Positions 15,190 to 25,163 of a DNA stretch of 50,158 nucleotides are shown one piece after another (within the stretch, counting starts at the first letter, position 1; each line of letters begins with the position of its first letter). Below the pieces are notes generated by a model. That model ran no database searches. It was not told where the DNA came from and worked only from the letters and a program-made list of their open reading frames with translations. Position numbers and translations under genes: made by a program. This stretch comes from Colimorpha sp045597845 (lineage in GTDB: Bacteria; Bacteroidota; Bacteroidia; Bacteroidales; P3): positions 1-50,158 of the forward strand of contig JAZLKZ010000128.1 in assembly GCA_045597845.1 (NCBI GenBank). The letters run 5' to 3'.

Positions 15190-16680
15190 TTAATTGGCGG
15201 ACAACTGCTTGAGGGTCAGCTCAAGTGCTTCGTTGTTGTCGGTGATGACCATGAGTTTGTCACCGACCATAAGATGTGTCTTGCCTGTGGGAACAAAGTA
15301 GTTTTCGCCACGTTTCACCATGATTGCCAATGTCTTTTCGGGCATACGCAAGTCCATGAGTTGATTGCCATGCGATAGAATTTGAGAGGTCATCTCTATC
15401 TCGCTGGTGGCGGATTTGATTTCTTCGGGGAAATCGATGTCGAAGTTCTCGATTTTGTTCTGCTTTGGCACTTCGTCTTCCACCTTTAGCCATCGCGCCA
15501 TTAGGGGCAGAGTGGTTCCCTGTAAGACAAGCGAAACAAGCGTACAACAAAAGACGATATTGAAGATGGTGTCGGCATGAGGAACGTTTTCGGCACGGCA
15601 GAGAATCGCGAAAATAATGGGTACTGCACCGCGAAGTCCGCACCAAGAGACAAACACGCGGTCACGAAATCTATAGCGCTTAAAGGGAAGCAATGATATA
15701 AATACCGCCAAAGGTCTGCTTAATAGAATCATAACGGCGGAGATGATGAGACTGGGTAGGATAATATAGTGCCAATTGAGTTCGCTGGGATTGACCAATA
15801 GTCCAAGTGTGAGGAACATGACGAGTTGGCTTAGCCAGGAAATGCCGTCGAAGAAGTTTCGCGTGGAGCGTTTGTGCACGAATTTGGAGTTGCCGAAAAT
15901 GAGGCCACCAATATAGACCGCAAGATAGCTGTTACCTTGCATATAATAGGTTACGGCAAAAATGAAGATGCAAGAAGAGAGTACGAGGATGGGATAAAGA
16001 GATTCATTCTCAATCTTGAGACGATTGATGAGCCATACCAGCGCTTTCCCAAGACAGTAGCCTGCTACGGCACCCACGATGAGTTGGATAAGAAGGTTCA
16101 TCACCGCAGTGAGATATTGTGGCGAACCTCCTTGATTTGCAAGGCTTATGAGTGTGATGGTCAGCACGTATGCCATGGGATCGTTGCTGCCACTTTCAAG
16201 TTCGAGTGTGGGTTTGAGACTGTTTTTGAGATGCAGCCCTTTGCTGCGCAAGATAGAGAACACCGATGCAGAATCGGTGGACGAAATCGTGGCGGCAAGC
16301 AGGAGAGAACAAAGCAATCCAATATTCGTACCGATGGAGGTCTTGTCCATGATAATCCAGATGACAAATCCCGTCACGAATGCGGTGATGAACACTCCGA
16401 TGGTGGCAAGCATGACACCTGGACCCACAATCGGTTTGACATCAGAAAACTTCGTGTCCATGCCACCTGAAAAAAGAATGATGCAGAGCGCAACGGTACC
16501 AATCACTTGCGCCACTCGGATGCTGTCGAATTGTATGCCAAAGCCATCAACACCGAAAACCATACCAACACCCAAAAAGAGCAACAATACAGGTACACCA
16601 AAACGACTACTTGCCTTGCTGACGATGATGCTGGCAAAGAATAGGATAGAGATGATGAGAAGCAGTAATTCTATTTGCAT
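15190..16680 (-). CDS. Potassium/proton or sodium/proton antiporter (CPA1, NhaP2/CvrA type)
   Basis: 496 residues: about 12-13 membrane helices, including LLAATISSTDSASVFSILRS and ELESGSNDPMAYVLTI (the STD and ND residues that bind the cation in CPA1), and a conserved WCGLRGAVPIIFAIL. After residue ~400 comes a cytosolic tail ending in a TrkA-C-like domain (MVKRGENYFVPTGKTHLMVGDKLMVI). This order is that of K+/H+ antiporters CvrA/NhaP2, which export K+ or Na+ in exchange for protons. Single gene facing the preceding lipoprotein pair. Confidence 0.88.
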   Translation of the reverse strand: MQIELLLLIISILFFASIIVSKASSRFGVPVLLLFLGVGMVFGVDGFGIQFDSIRVAQVIGTVALCIILFSGGMDTKFSDVKPIVGPGVMLATIGVFITAFVTGFVIWIIMDKTSIGTNIGLLCSLLLAATISSTDSASVFSILRSKGLHLKNSLKPTLELESGSNDPMAYVLTITLISLANQGGSPQYLTAVMNLLIQLIVGAVAGYCLGKALVWLINRLKIENESLYPILVLSSCIFIFAVTYYMQGNSYLAVYIGGLIFGNSKFVHKRSTRNFFDGISWLSQLVMFLTLGLLVNPSELNWHYIILPSLIISAVMILLSRPLAVFISLLPFKRYRFRDRVFVSWCGLRGAVPIIFAILCRAENVPHADTIFNIVFCCTLVSLVLQGTTLPLMARWLKVEDEVPKQNKIENFDIDFPEEIKSATSEIEMTSQILSHGNQLMDLRMPEKTLAIMVKRGENYFVPTGKTHLMVGDKLMVITDNNEALELTLKQLSAN

Positions 16681-16874
16681 AGCGGAAGGTTTTTTTTTGA
16701 TGATTCGATTTCGTTATGCGAAGCGGCACTGATAGGCGTCCGCCCCTTTCAAATATAACGATAAAGGACTGGAATTATTGTTTTTTGATGAGTTTACCCT
16801 ACGACATGCAATACTAATAACGCTACTTGAAAAATCAATTTACAATTCACTATTCACAATTCACTAATTTTTCG

Positions 16875-16882
16875 TATATTTG
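16875..16882 (+). promoter_or_regulatory. -7 box ahead of holB
   Basis: TATATTTG fits TAnnTTTG, 21 bases before the holB ATG. The upstream 60 bases contain stuttering CAATTTACAATTCAC words and no clear -33 TTTG. Confidence 0.45.
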
Positions 16883-16902
16883 TAAATTTATTTATAGTAT
16901 AT

Positions 16903-17982
16903 ATGAAATTTGAAGATATTAAGGGTCAATATGTTTTGGCTAACCGATTGACGGAAATCATCGACTCGGGGAGGATTGGCCATGCGCAACTCTTTGAAGG
17001 AAAGAACGAAGATGGTGCGTTGGCCATGGCTTTGGCGTATGTCCAATACCTGAATTGCCAAAACAAAAAGCACTATCGCGAAGGCGAACATCATGGTTTG
17101 CGTGCCGACTCTTGCGGAGACTGCCCCAGTTGCAAGAAAATAGAGCAACTGATGCATACCGATCTCCATTTCGTCTTTCCCAATGCGGTGACGCCAAAAG
17201 TGAAAAGTTCCTCGGTATCTTCGGATGACTTTCAGGAGGAATTCCGCGATTTTGTGCTCTCTACCAAAGCAAAAGGCTCGATGGGCGACTGGTTCAGGCA
17301 TTTGGGTATCGAGAACAAGCAAGGCATGATCCGCGAGCGCGATGCCGACAGTCTTACCAAGAAACTCGCACTTTGTTCCTATGAGGGTGGTTACAAGATT
17401 GTATTGATGTGGATGGCAGAACTGATGAACAGTACTGCAGCCAACAAATTGCTTAAAATCCTTGAAGAACCGTTGGACAAGACTTTGCTGCTCTTGGTGT
17501 CGGAACGTTCGGAAGGAATGCTGGCCACGATTCTTTCGAGAGTGCAACGTGTTGTCGTCAAACCAGAAACTGACGACAGTGCGCAAAGCTTGTCGTTAAA
17601 GGCCCAAGTGTGCACGGCCGAAGAACGTCAGTTGTTTGTGGATTGGCTTCGCATGCTCTTCAAGTTGAAGATGACAAGCTTGTCGGAACATGTTGACAAA
17701 CTGAGCACTATGGGTCGCGAACGGCAAAAGATATTTCTTGGATATGCTTTGGAAGTGATGCGTGGCTGCTTTCTGAACAGTGCGGCTGGTTTGCCCGTGA
17801 AATTGGAGTCTGGCGACGAGAAATTCGATGCCGCTTTTCCCCGCATGATTGGAGCGGGCAACATCGAGATGATTGAGCAATCGCTCGAAGAGGCGATGTA
17901 TGCCATTGAGCGCAACGCCAACCCCAAAATCACTTTTATGAAGTTGTCGTTTAACATGAGTAGAGGACTGAAAAAAGCATGA
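16903..17982 (+). CDS. holB: DNA polymerase III delta' subunit-like protein (clamp loader)
   Basis: 359 residues. Starts FEDIKGQYVLANRLTEIIDS and GRIGHAQLFEGKNEDGALAM; the nucleotide loop has lost the Walker A Lys, as expected for delta'. A small zinc-binding module with CGDCPSC (about 72-78) preceded by a Cys at about 52 follows, then MAELMNSTAANKLLKILEEP and ERSEGMLATILSRVQ, hallmark delta' motifs. Works in the clamp-loader complex in the cytosol. It is followed by ricT (34 bases). Confidence 0.92.
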   Translation: MKFEDIKGQYVLANRLTEIIDSGRIGHAQLFEGKNEDGALAMALAYVQYLNCQNKKHYREGEHHGLRADSCGDCPSCKKIEQLMHTDLHFVFPNAVTPKVKSSSVSSDDFQEEFRDFVLSTKAKGSMGDWFRHLGIENKQGMIRERDADSLTKKLALCSYEGGYKIVLMWMAELMNSTAANKLLKILEEPLDKTLLLLVSERSEGMLATILSRVQRVVVKPETDDSAQSLSLKAQVCTAEERQLFVDWLRMLFKLKMTSLSEHVDKLSTMGRERQKIFLGYALEVMRGCFLNSAAGLPVKLESGDEKFDAAFPRMIGAGNIEMIEQSLEEAMYAIERNANPKITFMKLSFNMSRGLKKA

Positions 17983-18016
17983 AGTTTTTTAATTAGCAAT
18001 TAGTAATTAATAAAAT

Positions 18017-19645
18017 ATGAGCGAAGATATTAATAAAATTGTGGATGAATTGTTGGATTCGAGTAGTGAACAACACGAGGAGACTAACGAAGAAATCGTT
18101 TCCAACGAAACGGTGAGCACTGAAATAGAGGATGACGATGTGGCCACAGCTGAAGAAATGGCCGCAGAGGCGCGTCGTTCGGCCGAGAAACGCGCCCACA
18201 AGAAGGAGCAAACGGTTGAGAAAGAGGATGCTATGTTTGTGAATTCCAACGACCAAATAGATCCTTATCTTGAACCCGATCCCGAAATACCTTGGGTGCG
18301 CTACAACGAGCCGGAGTTTCTTTCCCGTGGCTGCAACCATTGCCCAGAGTCGTATGTGGCAGTGAAAAACAGCGAGTTGTGCAGTTGTAGCAAAGTTACT
18401 TCTTGCGATTGGATGCGTGGAATCCATACTCCTGGCGAATGTCTGTTTGATTTTGTGGAGGTCCGCTTCAAGAACAACCGCAAGGATTTTTATAGGCTTC
18501 CCGATGGTCTTTCTGTCATCGAGGGCGATGTTGTCGCTGTGGAAGGAATGCCTGGACATGACATTGGAATTGTGAGCCTTACCGGCGAAGCATGTCGCAT
18601 TCAGATGCGCAAGAAAGGCGTTGATGTCAATTCCGAGAGCATCAAGAAACTTTTCCGCCGCGCCAAAGTTGTTGATATTGAACGTTGGACAGAATCCATT
18701 AAAGATGAAGCTGCCACGTTGCGCCGTACGCGTCAGATAGCCGAGGGATTGGGTTTGGTGATGAAGGTGAACGATGTAGAGTATCAGGGCGACCATTCGA
18801 AAGCCATTTTTTACTATACCGCCGACGAGCGTGTGGATTTCCGCAACTTGATCAAGGTCCTTGCCGAGGAATTCAAGGTAAGGGTGGAAATGAAGCAGAT
18901 TGGCGTCCGTCAGGAAGCCGGCAAAGTGGGTGGCATAGGTACTTGTGGCCGAGAGCTTTGTTGCAGCACATGGCTTACCAATTTCAAGTCGGTGACAACC
19001 GGTGCCGCCAAGGTGCAGCAGATTCTCCCCAACCCGCAGAAACTGGCTGGTCAGTGTGGCAAGTTGAAATGCTGCCTGAATTTCGAGTATGACGTCTATG
19101 TGGATGCTCTCAAGCAGTTTCCTCCCGCCAACGTGGCCATTCGTTTCCAAAAAGGTCTTGCATTGTACAAAAAGACTGACGTTTTCCGTGGTATCATGTG
19201 GTATGCCTATGAAGGCGAAAACGACCTCTACGCCTTGCCCGCAGCCAAGGTAAAGGAAATCATTGAGATGAACCAACGTCAGGAATACCCTGAAAAGATG
19301 GAGGATTTCCAGGTCGAACTGATGTCAACTTCTGCTTTGCAGCAGGAGACTTCAACAAGCGAATTTGAGCAGGAGTTGCGTCGTATGGCCGACTCTGATC
19401 AGGGCGAGAAGAGCACCCGCAACGACCGTGGCGACCGCCATGAACGTGAGAACAGGGGCAACCGTCCCGACCGTGACGGCAACCATGGTCCACGCCACAA
19501 TCGTGACAATGGAGAACGCCCCGAACGTAGAGAGAATGATGAACGCCGTGAAGGCGGCCGTAGGGACAATGGAGAACGTCGCAACAACGACCACCGCCGT
19601 CCCCGTCCCAGAAAACCAATGTCCAACGAGGGGAATGAACAATAA
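18017..19645 (+). CDS. ricT: PSP1-domain protein RicT (YaaT-like)
   Basis: 542 residues. An acidic N-terminal region of ~95 residues, a Cys-rich N-terminal extension of the PSP1 core (RGCNHCPESY, CSCSKVTSCDWM), the PSP1 core with FKNNRKDFYRLPDGL, RVDFRNLIKVLAEEFKVRVE, and GGIGTCGRELCCSTWL plus CGKLKCCLNFE, the Cys set known to hold an iron-sulfur site in RicT. From ~430 on the protein is a repetitive Arg/Asp/Gly/Asn-rich tail (NDRGDRHERE, RPDRDGNHG, RRDNGERR), disordered and RNA-binding-like. In Firmicutes RicT works with RicA/RicF on RNase Y-linked RNA processing; rny is 6.5 kb away here. Lies between holB and gldH. Confidence 0.85.
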   Translation: MSEDINKIVDELLDSSSEQHEETNEEIVSNETVSTEIEDDDVATAEEMAAEARRSAEKRAHKKEQTVEKEDAMFVNSNDQIDPYLEPDPEIPWVRYNEPEFLSRGCNHCPESYVAVKNSELCSCSKVTSCDWMRGIHTPGECLFDFVEVRFKNNRKDFYRLPDGLSVIEGDVVAVEGMPGHDIGIVSLTGEACRIQMRKKGVDVNSESIKKLFRRAKVVDIERWTESIKDEAATLRRTRQIAEGLGLVMKVNDVEYQGDHSKAIFYYTADERVDFRNLIKVLAEEFKVRVEMKQIGVRQEAGKVGGIGTCGRELCCSTWLTNFKSVTTGAAKVQQILPNPQKLAGQCGKLKCCLNFEYDVYVDALKQFPPANVAIRFQKGLALYKKTDVFRGIMWYAYEGENDLYALPAAKVKEIIEMNQRQEYPEKMEDFQVELMSTSALQQETSTSEFEQELRRMADSDQGEKSTRNDRGDRHERENRGNRPDRDGNHGPRHNRDNGERPERRENDERREGGRRDNGERRNNDHRRPRPRKPMSNEGNEQ

Positions 19646-19705
19646 GTGGCAGATTCACATTTCGTACATCTTCGCTTTTGACTTAAAATATTTATCTTTC
19701 TCAAA

Positions 19706-20215
19706 ATGTATCAACTGAAAAAAAATCACGTTTCACTGCTATTGTCTTGCGGCATTTTGCCGCTCCTCTTCCTTTTGTCGGCTTGCAATAGGGATGTCAT
19801 CTTCAGCGATAGCCAGCATGTAGATGAAGATGGCTGGAACATGAATGAACAGCTATATTTCAATGTAAAAGTTGAGGACACCACCCAATTCTATGATTTT
19901 TGCATTGATGTGCGTAATGCCAATACTTTCGCTTATTCCAATCTTTTCCTTTTCATCAACACTACTTTCCCAGACGGGAGCATTGCCGCTGATACCTTGG
20001 AGTGTCCTTTGGCCGACTTGGAAGGCAAATGGTATGGGAAAAGTTCGGGGCATTACATCGATGGTCGCTATTTCTTGCGTCGCAATGTGCGTTTCCCGAT
20101 GTGCGGAGATTATCGTTTTCAGGTTTTTCACGGTATGCGAGACACCAATTTGGTCGGTATCAGCGACATTTCGTTCATTATTTCAAATCACGACAATGGG
20201 ATGCATGATAAATAG
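19706..20215 (+). CDS. gldH: Gliding-motility lipoprotein GldH
   Basis: 169 residues, lipobox LSAC (Cys27). Mature part begins NRDVIFSDSQHVDEDGWN and has FDFCIDVRNANTFAYSNLFLF-type segments (here YDFCIDVRN, YSNLFLFINTTFPDG, GDYRFQVFHGMRDTNLVGI), the pattern of GldH. GldH is needed for gliding in Flavobacteria and is also kept in non-gliding Bacteroidales, often next to ricT, holB and pbp1A exactly as here. It sits 60 bases after ricT and 50 before the PBP1A gene. Confidence 0.9.
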   Translation: MYQLKKNHVSLLLSCGILPLLFLLSACNRDVIFSDSQHVDEDGWNMNEQLYFNVKVEDTTQFYDFCIDVRNANTFAYSNLFLFINTTFPDGSIAADTLECPLADLEGKWYGKSSGHYIDGRYFLRRNVRFPMCGDYRFQVFHGMRDTNLVGISDISFIISNHDNGMHDK

Positions 20216-20265
20216 TGAATGGTAGAGGGTGATTTGCTCAATATAACTCATTTATTTCAAAAGAT

Positions 20266-22536
20266 ATGAGAAAAAAATCCAGAAAAAAAGAAGGACTTAC
20301 TAAGACACAGATTCTTTGGCGCGTATTCATAGGATTTTGGGTGGTGCTGTTCCTTTATTTCACCATGCTTTCGCTTGGGTGGTTGGGTTTTATGCCTTCG
20401 TTCGAGGAATTGGAGAATCCCAAGAGCAACCAGGCTTCCGAGGTCATTTCCGACGATGGTGCCATTTTGGGCTTCATTGGTGTCGAGAATCGCTCTAATA
20501 TTAGCTATGAGCAACTCTCTCCGAATTTGATCAACGCTTTGATAGCTACGGAAGATGCACGTTTCTACAAGCATTCAGGCATCGACGCCCGCAGTTTGGG
20601 GCGTGTCTTTTTCAAGACTCTTTTGGGTCGTCACGGCAGCAGCGGCGGCGGCAGCACCATTACCCAGCAGCTTGCCAAGAACCTCTTCCCGCGTGAGCAC
20701 AAGAGTAAGTTGGGCATTGTACACTCTAAGTTCAAGGAGTGGGTTGTAGCTGTGAAACTGGAGCACAACTACTCCAAGCAGGAAATCATTGCCATGTATT
20801 TCAATACGGTGGATTTCGGCAGCAATGCCTTTGGTATCAAGACTGCGGCAAAAACCTTTTTCGACAAGTCGCCTTCCGACCTTACCGAATGTGAGGCCGC
20901 CATGCTTGTGGGCTTGCTCAAGGCCCCCACTACCTATAATCCCATTCGCAACTACGACAATGCGTTGCGTCGCCGCAATGTGGTGCTTGGTCAGATGAAC
21001 CACTACGGCTACTTCTCCGGCGAGGATTATGAACGCCTCAAAGAGGAACCCATCGACGTATCGCACTATACTCCACAAAGCCACAACGACGGTCTGGCCA
21101 CCTACCTGCGTGAATACATCCGTACCTACATGAAGGATTGGTGCAAGCACCATCGCAAATCGAACGGAGAGCATTACGATGTTCACAAGGACGGACTGCG
21201 CATCTATACAACAATCGATTCTCGTATGCAGGCGTATGCTGAGCAAGCTGTAAAGAAGCACCTCAGCGAGGAAATCCAGCCCGCCTTTTTCCGTGAGCTC
21301 AAAAAACGCAACGGTGATCCGTTTGATGGCGTTTCGGCCGAACAGAAGGAGCGTTTCCTTACCAACGCCATGAAGCAGAGCGACCGTTACCGCAACGGCA
21401 AGGACGATGGTCTTTCTGACCGTGAAATCCGCGAGCAATTCAAGCAACCTGTCGATATGAGGGTTTTTGCATGGAACAAAAAGGGGTATATCGATACCAC
21501 GATGACTCCGTGGGATTCGTTGCTCTACTACAAGCGTTTCCTCAATGCCGGACTCATGTCGGTGGAGCCAGGAACGGGCTATGTAAAGGCATATGTAGGC
21601 GGCATCAATTTTCGCTATTTCAAATTCGACAACGTGCAGAGCCACCGTCAGGTGGGTTCTACTTTCAAGCCTTTCGTATATACTATGGCGCTTCAGGATT
21701 TGGATATGTATCCTTGCACAGAGGTGCCTAACGCTGAGGTTTGTTTCGAAACATGGAATGGTCCAAACTGGTGCCCTCATAATTCCAGTCATGAAAGGGA
21801 GAATGAAATGGTTACGCTCAAATGGGCTCTTGCACATTCGGTCAACTGGGTTTCTGCTTACTTGATGAAGCAAGGTTCTCCCGAGCAGGTCATCGCCATT
21901 GCCCGCAAGATGGGTGTGAAGAGCGACATCGACGCTGTTCCCGCCATTTGTGTGGGCACGCCCGAAATCACTGTCTATGAGATGGCTGGCGCCATGGCTA
22001 CTTTCGCCAATCGTGGTGAATATGTAGAACCGATCTTCATCACCCGCATCGAGGACTCCAAAGGTACGGTTCTGGAACGCTTCACTCCCGAACGCCACGA
22101 AGCCCTCAACGAAAAGACCGCCTACATGATGCTTCATCTTATGAAAGGCGTAGTGCAGAGCGGTACGGGTACGCGACTCAACTACAAGTACCATCTCAGC
22201 GAATATTCAACTGCCATCGCTGGCAAGACGGGTACTACGCAGAACAACTCCGACTGCTGGTTCGTGGGAATCACGCCCAAACTCGCCACTGCCATCTGGA
22301 CTGGCGGCGAATTGCGTTCCATCCATTTCCGCAACATGACCTACGGACAAGGTGCTAGCATGGCGTTGCCTATCTTTGGCTACTATATGCAAAGCATCTA
22401 TAAGGATTCCAAACTTAAATTTCCGAGAGGCGATTTCGAGATGCCGAGCGTTCCGCTTGATGTCGAACTTGATTGTGCTCGTTTCCAAGAGGAAATCATG
22501 AACGAGAGCGATGAGCGTGAAACGTGGAACTTTTAA
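20266..22536 (+). CDS. Penicillin-binding protein 1A (bifunctional)
   Basis: 756 residues: one N-terminal membrane anchor (about 16-38), a GT51 glycosyltransferase domain with the catalytic Glu96 in TEDARFYKHSGID and GGSTITQQLAKNLF, then a transpeptidase domain with the active-site Ser465 in VGSTFKPF (SxxK), Ser525-Val-Asn (SxN), and Lys654-Thr-Gly (KTG) in GKTGTTQNNSDCWFVG. It polymerises and cross-links peptidoglycan in the periplasm. All catalytic residues are present and length is normal. Confidence 0.95.
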   Translation: MRKKSRKKEGLTKTQILWRVFIGFWVVLFLYFTMLSLGWLGFMPSFEELENPKSNQASEVISDDGAILGFIGVENRSNISYEQLSPNLINALIATEDARFYKHSGIDARSLGRVFFKTLLGRHGSSGGGSTITQQLAKNLFPREHKSKLGIVHSKFKEWVVAVKLEHNYSKQEIIAMYFNTVDFGSNAFGIKTAAKTFFDKSPSDLTECEAAMLVGLLKAPTTYNPIRNYDNALRRRNVVLGQMNHYGYFSGEDYERLKEEPIDVSHYTPQSHNDGLATYLREYIRTYMKDWCKHHRKSNGEHYDVHKDGLRIYTTIDSRMQAYAEQAVKKHLSEEIQPAFFRELKKRNGDPFDGVSAEQKERFLTNAMKQSDRYRNGKDDGLSDREIREQFKQPVDMRVFAWNKKGYIDTTMTPWDSLLYYKRFLNAGLMSVEPGTGYVKAYVGGINFRYFKFDNVQSHRQVGSTFKPFVYTMALQDLDMYPCTEVPNAEVCFETWNGPNWCPHNSSHERENEMVTLKWALAHSVNWVSAYLMKQGSPEQVIAIARKMGVKSDIDAVPAICVGTPEITVYEMAGAMATFANRGEYVEPIFITRIEDSKGTVLERFTPERHEALNEKTAYMMLHLMKGVVQSGTGTRLNYKYHLSEYSTAIAGKTGTTQNNSDCWFVGITPKLATAIWTGGELRSIHFRNMTYGQGASMALPIFGYYMQSIYKDSKLKFPRGDFEMPSVPLDVELDCARFQEEIMNESDERETWNF

Positions 22537-22637
22537 TTGTGAACTGTGGCCGGTGATCTATGAACTGAGAATGTGCTATATTAATTATTGAATCTATAAA
22601 TATTGTTAGCTTAAAACTGTAAACCTAAAACACTATC

Positions 22638-23690
22638 ATGCTCAATCTCTTTGGACTCACACTCTCTCAACTTCAGGAACTCTGTCTGGAACAGGGGTTT
22701 CCGAAATTCACTGCTCGACAGCTCTGCGACTGGCTCTATGCCAAGGGTGTGAGCGAGATTGATACCATGACCAATCTCTCGCTCAAGGTACGTGCGCGTC
22801 TTAAGGAAATCGCCGCTGTCAATCGTCCCGCTCCTGTCAACTGCCAAGTCTCCAAAGATGGCACCAAGAAATATCTTTTCCCCTATCAACTCGATAATCC
22901 GAATCAACAAGTAAACAACGCAACGGTTCACTATTTCGAAACCGTTTTCATTCCCGAAGAGGACCGCGCTACGTTGTGCGTTTCTTGCCAGGTGGGTTGC
23001 AAGATGGGCTGTCGCTTCTGCGCAACGGGGGCTCAAGGGTTCCATGGGTGCCTTCCCGCCGGCGAGATTCTCAACCAGATTTTCTCCATTCCGGAATTTT
23101 CCAAACTCACCAATATCGTCTATATGGGTATGGGTGAGCCGATGGACAACTATGATGCTGTTATGCAAAGTATCGCAGTGCTTACCTCCGACTGGGGTCT
23201 TGGCTGGAGTCCGCACCGCATTACTGTCTCTTCGGTGGGAATCACGCCTATGGTCAAACGTTTCCTCGACGAGTCGGAGTGTCACCTTGCCATCAGTCTT
23301 CACAATCCTGTTCCAACAGAGCGTGCCGCCATCATGCCCATGCAGCGTGTTTATCCCATTGCCGAACTGGTTGCCTTGCTGCATCGCTACGACTGGTCTC
23401 ATCAGCGTCGCCTCACCTTTGAATATACGATGATTCGGGGTGTGAACGATGACGAGCAGCATGCTGCCAAGTTGGTTCAGTTGCTCAAAGGGCTTAATTG
23501 TCGTGTCAATCTTATTCGTTACCACGATTCGGCTACAGACCCTCAGTTCCGTTCGTCTCAGCCGCTCACCATCCAGCGCTTCCAGTCAATCCTCAACAAA
23601 CAAGGTATCACCTGCACCCTCCGTGCTTCACGAGGCGAAGACATTATGGCAGCTTGTGGTTTGCTGGCAGGGAAAGGTTTAAAAGGTTAA
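22638..23690 (+). CDS. rlmN: 23S rRNA (adenine-2503-C2)-methyltransferase RlmN
   Basis: 350 residues. The radical-SAM motif is Cys121-x3-Cys125-x2-Cys128 (CKMGCRFC), preceded by VCVSCQVG-like Cys pairs; MGMGEPMDNYDAV, SVGITPMVKRF, AISLHNP and the C-terminal TLRASRGEDIMAACG, whose Cys is the one that is transiently methylated, are all present. It methylates A2503 in 23S rRNA and A37 in some tRNAs. The gap to PBP1A (101 bases) contains stuttering GTGAACTGTGGCC-like words. Confidence 0.95.
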   Translation: MLNLFGLTLSQLQELCLEQGFPKFTARQLCDWLYAKGVSEIDTMTNLSLKVRARLKEIAAVNRPAPVNCQVSKDGTKKYLFPYQLDNPNQQVNNATVHYFETVFIPEEDRATLCVSCQVGCKMGCRFCATGAQGFHGCLPAGEILNQIFSIPEFSKLTNIVYMGMGEPMDNYDAVMQSIAVLTSDWGLGWSPHRITVSSVGITPMVKRFLDESECHLAISLHNPVPTERAAIMPMQRVYPIAELVALLHRYDWSHQRRLTFEYTMIRGVNDDEQHAAKLVQLLKGLNCRVNLIRYHDSATDPQFRSSQPLTIQRFQSILNKQGITCTLRASRGEDIMAACGLLAGKGLKG

Positions 23691-23730
23691 TCATTTGTTA
23701 ATTATAAATTGCTAATTACTAATTGAATAT

Positions 23731-24927
23731 ATGAATACTATCCAAGAAGCTATCGAAGATTTCCGTGAAGGAAAGTTTGTCATCGTTGTAGATGACGAAG
23801 ACCGCGAAAATGAAGGCGACTTTATTATGGCTGCCGAAAAAATCACTCCTGAACACGTCAATTTCATGCTCAAGAACGGTCGAGGCGTACTTTGCGCCCC
23901 CATCACCGAAGACCGCTGCAAGGAACTCAACCTCGACATGCAGGTGCATGACAATACTTCGCTACTCGGAACTCCTTTCACTGTCACCGTCGACCTTCTC
24001 GGCAACGGTTGCACTACGGGTGTTTCGATGCACGACCGCGCCATGACCATCAATGCACTTGCCAATCCCGACACCAAAGCCTCCGACTTGGGTCGTCCAG
24101 GCCATATCAATCCTCTCCGTGCCCGCAACGGCGGCGTGCTGGTGCGTGCCGGCCATACCGAGGCGGCCGTAGATTTGGCGCGTCTGGCGGGTCTCCGTCC
24201 CTGTGGCGCTTTGATTGAAATCATCAACGACGACGGCACCATGGCACGTCTGCCACAACTGATGAAGGTCGCCGAGAAATACAACCTCAAAATCATCACC
24301 ATCAAGGATCTTATCGCCTATCGCATTGCTCACGAGACACTTATCCGCAAGGAAGAAGAGGTCTTTCTGCCTACCCAGTGGGGCGACTTCCGCTTGATTG
24401 CCTACACACAGCTCGACAACAATTCCACCCACCTTGTGCTCAAGAAGGGCGAATGGAAGGATGATGAGCCTATTTTGGTGCGTGTCCATTCCAGTTGCGC
24501 TACGGGCGATATCTTTGGCTCTTGCAAGTGCGACTGTGGCGAGCAACTCCATACATCCATGCAGATGATCGACAAAGAAGGCAAAGGCGTCATCCTGTAT
24601 ATGAGTCAGGAAGGACGTGGCATCGGACTTGTCAATAAACTCCGTGCCTACCATCTCCAAGAGCAGGGGCTCGATACGGTGGATGCCAATCTCGCACTTG
24701 GTTTTAAGGCCGACGAACGCGACTATGGCATTGGCGCTCAGATTCTCCGTGACCTCGGTGTCCGCAACATGCGTCTGCTTACCAACAACCCCGTCAAGCG
24801 TACGGGTCTCGAAGGTTATGGTCTCAACATTACCGAGACAGTGCCCATCGTTGTAAAGCCCAATCAGTACAACGAGCGTTACCTCAAAACCAAGCAAGAG
24901 CGCATGGGTCACAAACTCAATTTTTAA
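23731..24927 (+). CDS. ribBA: Bifunctional 3,4-dihydroxy-2-butanone-4-P synthase / GTP cyclohydrolase II
   Basis: 398 residues. N-terminal RibB half: IVVDDEDRENEGDF (acidic metal motif), GVSMHDRAMTI, RPGHINPLRARNGGVL. C-terminal RibA half from ~205: VRVHSSCATGDIFGSCKCDCG with the zinc Cys set, LYMSQEGRGIGL and NNPVKRTGLEGYGLNI. Together they make two riboflavin precursors. No other rib genes are nearby and I saw no FMN riboswitch in the 40-base gap upstream. Confidence 0.96.
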   Translation: MNTIQEAIEDFREGKFVIVVDDEDRENEGDFIMAAEKITPEHVNFMLKNGRGVLCAPITEDRCKELNLDMQVHDNTSLLGTPFTVTVDLLGNGCTTGVSMHDRAMTINALANPDTKASDLGRPGHINPLRARNGGVLVRAGHTEAAVDLARLAGLRPCGALIEIINDDGTMARLPQLMKVAEKYNLKIITIKDLIAYRIAHETLIRKEEEVFLPTQWGDFRLIAYTQLDNNSTHLVLKKGEWKDDEPILVRVHSSCATGDIFGSCKCDCGEQLHTSMQMIDKEGKGVILYMSQEGRGIGLVNKLRAYHLQEQGLDTVDANLALGFKADERDYGIGAQILRDLGVRNMRLLTNNPVKRTGLEGYGLNITETVPIVVKPNQYNERYLKTKQERMGHKLNF

Positions 24928-24969
24928 GTTGTGAGTCGTAAACAGTAAATTCTGTGACTTGTAAATAAA

Positions 24970-24998
24970 GCGGAGGCGGCATATCATGCCGCCTCCGC
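24970..24998 (+). terminator. Perfect inverted repeat downstream of ribBA
   Basis: GCGGAGGCGGCAT-ATC-ATGCCGCCTCCGC, a 13-bp perfect stem 43 bases after ribBA. There is no T run behind it, so it may be a transcript-stabilising hairpin or REP-like element rather than a simple terminator. Confidence 0.55.
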
Positions 24999-25076
24999 TG
25001 CTGTTGGAGACTTGGAAAGAACGGTTTCAATTAATCGTGAACCTGGAAGGGTTGGAGATTGTCGCCATTTCTTCAA

Positions 25077-25109
25077 TAAAAAAACAGGAGCTGTAGCCAG
25101 CCCCTGTTA
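25077..25109 (-). terminator. Terminator after the DUF2795 gene
   Basis: Minus strand: AACAGGGGCTGG-CTAC-AGCTCCTGTT with following T run (plus-strand A run ahead of ACAGGAGCT). It follows the stop at 25164. Confidence 0.65.
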
Positions 25110-25163
25110 ATGTGTTGAATCGAAGGTTTTTCGATTCTGTTTGACAAGCAAAATGTCAATTGA

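Noticed and set aside
20575..22194. Long minus-strand frame opposite PBP1A (539 codons)
   Set aside because: Antisense shadow; all catalytic motifs lie on the plus strand.
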